Shown here: piece by piece, positions 5,283-8,566 of the stretch | Numbering within the stretch: the stretch's first letter is position 1 | Layout of the letters: every line of letters begins with the position of its first letter | Assembly: GCA_030040115.1 (NCBI GenBank) | Contig: JASHUH010000117.1 | Span: 1 to 8,566 of the forward strand | Direction: 5' to 3' | Origin: Acidobacteriaceae bacterium | GTDB taxonomy: Bacteria; Acidobacteriota; Terriglobia; Terriglobales; Acidobacteriaceae | DNA: 8,566 bases | The notes under the pieces: generated by a model | What the model was told of the DNA's origin: nothing | What the model saw: the letters and a program-made list of their open reading frames with translations, nothing else | Databases searched by the model: none | Program-made: the position numbers and the translations under genes

Positions 5283-7772
5283 TTAGAAAGTCTTGAGAAA
5301 TTCGATGAGCGCCAACTTTTCCTTGTCGCTGAGAGGCGGTTCGCCTTTCGCATAACTCGTCCCGAAGTAATGACCGCGATTGACAATATAATCGGGGCAT
5401 TTGCTGAGCTGCATCAGCGGCTGGACCAGGTTAGCGAACACCTTGCGGGCGTCGTCATCGGTCGGGTTCGGACCTAGAGCCTTCAAATCGTGCTGCAGGC
5501 GCAGAAGCAGTTGCAGCAGTTTGGCGTCGTGATCGGCCTTGCCGTTAAGATCCGCATCATCGGCAAGCAAATCCAGATTGGCCAGTAGATCCACGGGGGT
5601 TCCTGCCGGTATGGGTCCGATCTCGACGCCGCTGTTGCTGAACACGCTTGGTAAGAGGCGCTGTGCTATGCCGGTAAGTCCCTTCAAATTATCGGGAACA
5701 TAACCCGCTGCGACCCGGATATAACTCCTGGTCGTGGTGCGGGCAATCTCGGTTCCCGCCACCCGATTTCCCACCAGATTGCCAATGACCGGGTCTTGTT
5801 CGCGGCGCTCCGGCCACAGCAATTTCGTGATAGCATCCTGAAACGCCGCCATGCGATTGTCCACCGTGGGAGAAGGATTGTAATCGTCATTCGCGGCCTT
5901 CGGATTCAGCCGGCCCAGGCTGTTATTGAGCAGAAAAGGGGCAGTTGACCACAGGCTGATGAGTGAAGGCGGCCGTGTATACCCACGGCCTCCCCCCGGC
6001 AGCTTGAAGCTGTGGGGCGTCCCGTCGAACGGATCATAATAAGTAATGGAGCCAACTGAAGGCAGGTCCTTGTAAGTCTCTGAAGAGAAATTATCCCAAA
6101 TGTTGCCGCGAATGGCGTTGGTGGCCAGCGGGCTGCAGGCGTTGGTTTGCAGAAGCGTTACCGGCACACGAAACTCGGCGGATAGAAAATTGCCGTCGAG
6201 AAAGTCGGGAGCTTTGACAATCGCCTCCATCTGCTTTTTGAACTCGGGTGTTTTGGTCCAGGCCCAGTAAGCATTCCAGCAATTCATGTAATTCGGTCCG
6301 GAGCATCCGCCGGGATCCATTCCCGGCGCCGGTTTGGGAGATTTGCTGGAGTGGCAGCGCGCGCAGCGGTCCGCGAACACCGTCTTTCCGAGGTTGAGCG
6401 TAGCTCCGTTCGCGGTTAGATACTTCGCGCCTCCCGGCGCGTCCTTCAGCTTATCGGGCCCCGCGCTGGCCAGGAAAAACAGCGCCATGTTTGGCGACTG
6501 CGCTTCTGTCACCTGCCAATACATCGAGTTCTTGCGCGCCACCGTGATTTCGATGGGGGTTGTCGGCTTCCCTCCCACGAGCGGATTAAAGTGCAACAGC
6601 CATTCCTCGCTGAATAGGCCGATATTCATATAAACACGATTCAAAGCGCCCAGAATGCCCACGGAGTCCGCCCCATCCTTCAAAACTCTCGGCGAATACG
6701 AAATATCGGGAGCTGTGAAGTATTTCGACAAAGGCGACGAAGCCGGCACAAAATCGTTCAGTTGTTTGTTATTCAGGCTTCCGTTCGCCAATTTCTCTTG
6801 GCCGAACCGCAACGCCTGGTTGAGGCGCGGTCCCACTGCGTAGATCGCGTTCATGGTGCGCGGATTGTTGATGTTATCCGTGGACACCAGCGAAGTGTCG
6901 AGCGTGCCCGGAAGCTGGCTGTGAAATAATTGAAATACATAGTTGCTGGGATCGGCTTGCCAGTCGAAGATACGATCGACCCAGAAGTACTGCGCCCCCA
7001 CGTTGGAAGAAAGATTTTCCCACTTAGGATTCTCGGGGTCCGCCGGCGGCTTGACGGGGCTCGGACCAATGTGGCAGAACCCACATGACATGCCCACCCG
7101 GTACGGCCGGATAAGATCCTTGTTATTGTAGTAACTCGGGTCGTTATAGTAACGGACGGGATCCCATTTTTTGGCCGCAGCTTCATCGAAGGCCGGGTTT
7201 GGAAACAACCTAAGTCCCACGATCCCCGAGGCCCACCCATAATACGAGCCAGCGGGAAGGTTCTTGCCGCGGGCGCCAATCTTGACGCCAGGATATTTCG
7301 ATTCATTCTCAAAGGGATCGGGAGGGCAGTTCGGATCGCGCTTGTCAAGCCACAACCCAAATCGCTGCGGGTCCGGACCAGTGGCCTTCTCGAAACACGG
7401 CTCGTTGACCAACCCGAGGTAGCTCCACCGGTTGTCGCGGGAAAACTTGAGGCCGGGGCTGGAAGACAGGATCTTGAGCAAATCCAGGGCCCCAAAGCTC
7501 GCGCTGGTCAGCGTATCCCATAACCGATCGTTGCCTCCTGACCAGACGATCCACATGTTGCGGCCTTTGATCTCTTCCGGGGTCAAAGCCACTCCCCCAT
7601 CCATGTCGTGGAAATAGTCCTCGTCGGCGGCGGGAAAGGACGCAACCGTGCGCTGCGCCAACATGGCTTCGTCGCGCACCGTCCCAGGGCGCGGTCCGTT
7701 CTGGCAACCCACTGCAGCCACAGCCAGTGCGGCCACGAGCACAAAAATTCGAGAGCCCAAACAGCTTTTCAT
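5283..7772 (-). CDS. Large dihaem c-type cytochrome lipoprotein
   Basis: This 829-residue protein has a short positive N-terminus, a hydrophobic core and a lipobox-like AAVGC (19-23), so it should be exported by Sec and lipidated at Cys23. Two haem c motifs are present, CGFCH (230-234) and CARCH (470-474). The second opens a domain that includes PPSLISLWSTAPFLLNNS (601-618), a segment type seen in dihaem peroxidase-like proteins. A Ca-loop-like stretch with Asp739, Asp741, Asn743 and Asp747 lies near residues 739-750. Ordinary dihaem cytochrome c peroxidases are under half this size. The length and 240-residue haem spacing are nearer to rubber-oxygenase (RoxA)-like dihaem proteins, a relation I cannot confirm by eye. 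It could be an electron acceptor for the flavoproteins, a peroxidase or an oxygenase. GGAGG (7780-7784) lies seven bases before the ATG, which makes it the first gene of the leftward operon. Confidence 0.83.
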   Translation of the reverse strand: MKSCLGSRIFVLVAALAVAAVGCQNGPRPGTVRDEAMLAQRTVASFPAADEDYFHDMDGGVALTPEEIKGRNMWIVWSGGNDRLWDTLTSASFGALDLLKILSSSPGLKFSRDNRWSYLGLVNEPCFEKATGPDPQRFGLWLDKRDPNCPPDPFENESKYPGVKIGARGKNLPAGSYYGWASGIVGLRLFPNPAFDEAAAKKWDPVRYYNDPSYYNNKDLIRPYRVGMSCGFCHIGPSPVKPPADPENPKWENLSSNVGAQYFWVDRIFDWQADPSNYVFQLFHSQLPGTLDTSLVSTDNINNPRTMNAIYAVGPRLNQALRFGQEKLANGSLNNKQLNDFVPASSPLSKYFTAPDISYSPRVLKDGADSVGILGALNRVYMNIGLFSEEWLLHFNPLVGGKPTTPIEITVARKNSMYWQVTEAQSPNMALFFLASAGPDKLKDAPGGAKYLTANGATLNLGKTVFADRCARCHSSKSPKPAPGMDPGGCSGPNYMNCWNAYWAWTKTPEFKKQMEAIVKAPDFLDGNFLSAEFRVPVTLLQTNACSPLATNAIRGNIWDNFSSETYKDLPSVGSITYYDPFDGTPHSFKLPGGGRGYTRPPSLISLWSTAPFLLNNSLGRLNPKAANDDYNPSPTVDNRMAAFQDAITKLLWPERREQDPVIGNLVGNRVAGTEIARTTTRSYIRVAAGYVPDNLKGLTGIAQRLLPSVFSNSGVEIGPIPAGTPVDLLANLDLLADDADLNGKADHDAKLLQLLLRLQHDLKALGPNPTDDDARKVFANLVQPLMQLSKCPDYIVNRGHYFGTSYAKGEPPLSDKEKLALIEFLKTF

Positions 7773-7806
7773 GCGGACGCCTCCGTTTCACTTTCAGGAT
7801 TTGGAG

Positions 7807-7845
7807 CAGACGTCTAAGCGCAGCAATGGGGATTCCCAGCGTCTG
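7807..7845 (-). promoter_or_regulatory. Leader hairpin of the redox operon
   Basis: CAGACG (7807-7812) pairs with CGTCTG (7840-7845), and inside it TGGG (7827-7830) pairs with CCCA (7835-7838) around a GATT loop. It falls in the untranslated leader between the candidate promoter and the ribosome site of the cytochrome gene. The overlapping palindrome AGACGTCT (7808-7815) could instead be a protein-binding half of an operator. Confidence 0.35.
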
Positions 7846-7859
7846 ATATTTTGAGGCAC

Positions 7860-7887
7860 CCTATCATGGCTTCTGGACGAGTGTCAA
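7860..7887 (-). promoter_or_regulatory. Candidate sigma-70-type promoter of the redox operon
   Basis: On the - strand, a perfect TTGACA -35 box (7882-7887) is followed after 16 bases by GATAGG (7860-7865), a poor -10 that matches only the central ATA of TATAAT. Transcription would start near 7853, giving an 80-base leader before the ATG at 7772. The -35 is convincing and the -10 is not. Confidence 0.4.
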
Positions 7888-7940
7888 GAAGAATGTGACG
7901 AATAAAAAAGAGACTTACAATTCCTTGCGTCATCCCTGCT

Positions 7941-7999
7941 CCGCTGCACTGGGAGAGAAACTGGGAGCCTCGCATCGCGGAGGAGCCCCGATGCAGTGG
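7941..7999. repeat. Long imperfect hairpin in the divergent spacer
   Basis: Bases 7941-7953 pair with 7987-7999: ten Watson-Crick pairs, two G-T wobbles and one mismatch. An inner stem CCTC (7968-7971) with GAGG (7980-7983) can form in the loop. A competing hairpin, GCATCG (7972-7977) with CGATGC (7989-7994), uses the same right arm, so the two folds exclude each other. An 8-base direct repeat ACTGGGAG (7948-7955 and 7960-7967) lies in the left half. This degree of pairing in gene-free DNA suggests a structured RNA or a protein-binding site. Confidence 0.4.
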
Positions 8000-8059
8000 C
8001 GCCGTCGGCAATGCGCGGGGAGACATCTGCTATGTTTCTTAGTACGTCGGGAAATACAT

Positions 8060-8104
8060 GCGGAGAGCAACCTGCTTTACCGCACTTCGCCTTCCGCTCT
8101 ACGC
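8060..8104. repeat. Inverted repeat, 9 bp with one mismatch
   Basis: GCGGAGAGC (8060-8068) pairs with GCTCTACGC (8096-8104) except at one position, enclosing 27 bases. It sits between the long hairpin to its left and the terminator-like stem to its right, as if the three belonged to one folded transcript or one recombination/regulatory site. Confidence 0.3.
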
Positions 8105-8121
8105 CGAACCCGGGAACTCGA

Positions 8122-8153
8122 GTGGCGATTCCTTAAAGAATCGCCACCTTCTT
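8122..8153 (+). terminator. Terminator-like perfect 10-bp hairpin
   Basis: GTGGCGATTC (8122-8131) is the exact reverse complement of GAATCGCCAC (8138-8147), with a six-base loop CTTAAA, and is followed on the + strand by CTTCTT. The stem is strong and the tail only moderately T-rich. It would end a + strand transcript coming from the spacer and shield the integrase gene from read-through. No known gene lies upstream on that strand within reach, which points to a small RNA or to a boundary function. Confidence 0.4.
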
Positions 8154-8177
8154 AGCTACATATTGAATCTAAATGAC

Positions 8178-8220
8178 TTATAAGCCGGTTTATATTCCTG
8201 CTTATATTTTTCAAGATAAT
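8178..8220 (+). promoter_or_regulatory. AT-rich control region of the integrase-like gene
   Basis: A near-perfect 16-base palindrome, TATAAGCC/GGTTTATA (8179-8194, one mismatch), overlaps the first of three -10-like hexamers: TATATT (8191-8196), TATATT (8203-8208) and GATAAT (8215-8220), spaced exactly 12 bases apart. None has a good -35 at standard distance. A repressor/operator arrangement over a promoter, or recombinase arm-type sites, would both fit. The composition is clearly richer in A and T than all flanking DNA. Confidence 0.35.
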
Positions 8221-8230
8221 CCAGCCGAAC

Positions 8231-8260
8231 CGCTCCAAGGGGTATTTACTCCCAGGAGCG
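8231..8260 (+). promoter_or_regulatory. Hairpin sequestering the integrase Shine-Dalgarno
   Basis: CGCTCC (8231-8236) pairs perfectly with GGAGCG (8255-8260), and GGGG (8239-8242) pairs with TCCC (8250-8253, one G-T pair) across a small internal loop. The ribosome site AGGAG (8254-8258), eight bases before the ATG at 8267, lies almost wholly in the paired right arm. Folding would hide it and reduce translation of the downstream gene. Confidence 0.45.
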
Positions 8261-8266
8261 AATTCC

Positions 8267-8566
8267 ATGAAACTCCCGAAAGTAGCCTTGTACGTTTTGG
8301 TCCGTTTGCCGAATGGCAAAAGGACCTACCTCAAACCCTTCATCGCCAAAAACGGCAAACTCAAAAAGTCCTGCGCGATCCTAGATGGCGAGCCCCATCA
8401 CTTCGATCCCGCGATCTTCTACCTCACGTACGACAACGGCGACGGGCGCGTCATGAAGCGGATCTCCACCGAGCCGGAGGAGGCGATTGCTGCCAAAACG
8501 GACATGGAGATCCGCCTCTTGGCCGAGGCGAACGGTGTTGCACTGGCGGAGCCCGTCGCCGCCGCC
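8267..8566 (+). CDS. Probable phage-type site-specific integrase, N-terminal part only
   Basis: The first 100 codons are open to the window edge with no stop; the rest lies outside. The start is supported by AGGAG eight bases upstream. The N-terminus (YVLVRLPNGKRTYLKP, then an extended polar strand-rich region including YLTYDNGDG and a segment ISTEPEEAIAAK) resembles the N-terminal extension I associate with tyrosine recombinases of Acidobacteriota, where a beta-rich part precedes the SAM-like core-binding domain. The catalytic Arg-His-Arg-Tyr domain would lie beyond the edge, so the call depends on family resemblance of the N-terminus only. It diverges from the redox operon and is separated from it by a repeat-rich spacer. 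If right, it marks an integrated element or a degraded remnant. A nucleic-acid-binding protein of another kind is the main alternative. Confidence 0.55.
   Translation, partial: MKLPKVALYVLVRLPNGKRTYLKPFIAKNGKLKKSCAILDGEPHHFDPAIFYLTYDNGDGRVMKRISTEPEEAIAAKTDMEIRLLAEANGVALAEPVAAA

Larger units (their letters stand above)
7773..8266. other. Gene-free divergent spacer rich in inverted repeats
   Basis: About 490 bases separate the leftward redox operon from the rightward integrase-like gene. The + frame 7895-8155 is open but starts at GTG without a good ribosome site and its product looks like nothing known, so I do not call it. The left end holds a promoter and leader hairpin for the redox operon. 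The middle holds two strong inverted repeats (7941-7999 and 8060-8104) and a terminator-like stem (8122-8147). The right end, from about 8150, turns AT-rich and holds a palindrome and several TATA-like hexamers before the integrase. A weak + strand promoter is possible (GTGACG 7895-7900, TACAAT 7916-7921, 15-base spacer). I see no tRNA, so no attachment site can be assigned. Confidence 0.55.

Noticed and set aside
4128..5477. Long open frame of 449 codons on the + strand
   Set aside because: It lies antisense to the GMC gene and the end of the cytochrome gene, both strongly supported by motifs. Its product is Arg/His-rich with no recognisable domain, as expected of a shadow frame in GC-rich DNA.
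6851..7495. 214-codon frame on the - strand
   Set aside because: Overlaps the cytochrome gene in another frame on the same strand. The haem motifs and lipobox support the longer frame.
7941..8147. CRISPR-like repeat array
   Set aside because: The repeats are different inverted repeats, not regularly spaced copies of one direct repeat; the only direct repeat is 8 bases, present twice.
7895..8155. 86-codon + strand frame as a small integrase-linked gene (excisionase-like)
   Set aside because: GTG start, only a weak purine stretch upstream, no helix-turn-helix pattern, many Arg/Cys/Trp residues, and strong inverted repeats running through it; non-coding is more likely.
7900..8160. tRNA gene as an attachment site next to the integrase
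   Set aside because: I looked for a T-arm GGTTC-type motif with matching acceptor and anticodon stems on both strands; GAACCCGGGAACTC at 8106-8119 looks vaguely like one but no cloverleaf can be built.

Overview
The window carries five protein-coding genes, the last cut off by the right edge, on bacterial DNA of moderately high GC by eye. A soil Acidobacteriota-like host is my best guess. It rests mainly on the N-terminal style of the integrase-like gene at the right edge and on the mix of a SPOR-domain kinase-like protein with soil-type redox genes. No rRNA, tRNA or other lineage marker is present, so the assignment is weak.

Left part (1-1750, + strand): about 420 bases with no convincing gene but with two inverted repeats lead into a 443-residue protein. 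Its N-terminal half has the fold landmarks of a protein kinase but has lost every catalytic residue. A single membrane span and a C-terminal SPOR-type domain follow. This looks like a membrane-anchored pseudokinase that could link cytoplasmic signals to the cell wall.

Middle (1883-7772, - strand): three genes read leftward and are probably one operon. First comes a very large lipoprotein with two CXXCH haem-binding motifs. After a 48-nt gap comes a GMC-type flavoprotein with a strong ribosome binding site. After a further 103-nt gap, which holds a GC-rich hairpin, comes a vanillyl-alcohol-oxidase-fold FAD protein related to sugar-lactone oxidases. Together they look like a redox module: two flavoproteins oxidise alcohol, sugar or sterol-like substrates, and an exported dihaem protein acts as electron carrier, peroxidase or oxygenase. 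Only the cytochrome has an export signal, so how the three connect is unclear. The operon and the pseudokinase gene converge on a 132-bp spacer holding a hairpin.

Right part (7773-8566): a roughly 490-bp spacer holds a candidate promoter and leader hairpin for the redox operon, several strong inverted repeats (one terminator-like), and an AT-rich island with a palindrome. It ends at the first 100 codons of a probable phage-type integrase whose Shine-Dalgarno lies inside a predicted hairpin. The integrase suggests the window ends at, or just inside, one boundary of an integrated element. Which side the element lies on cannot be told from here.
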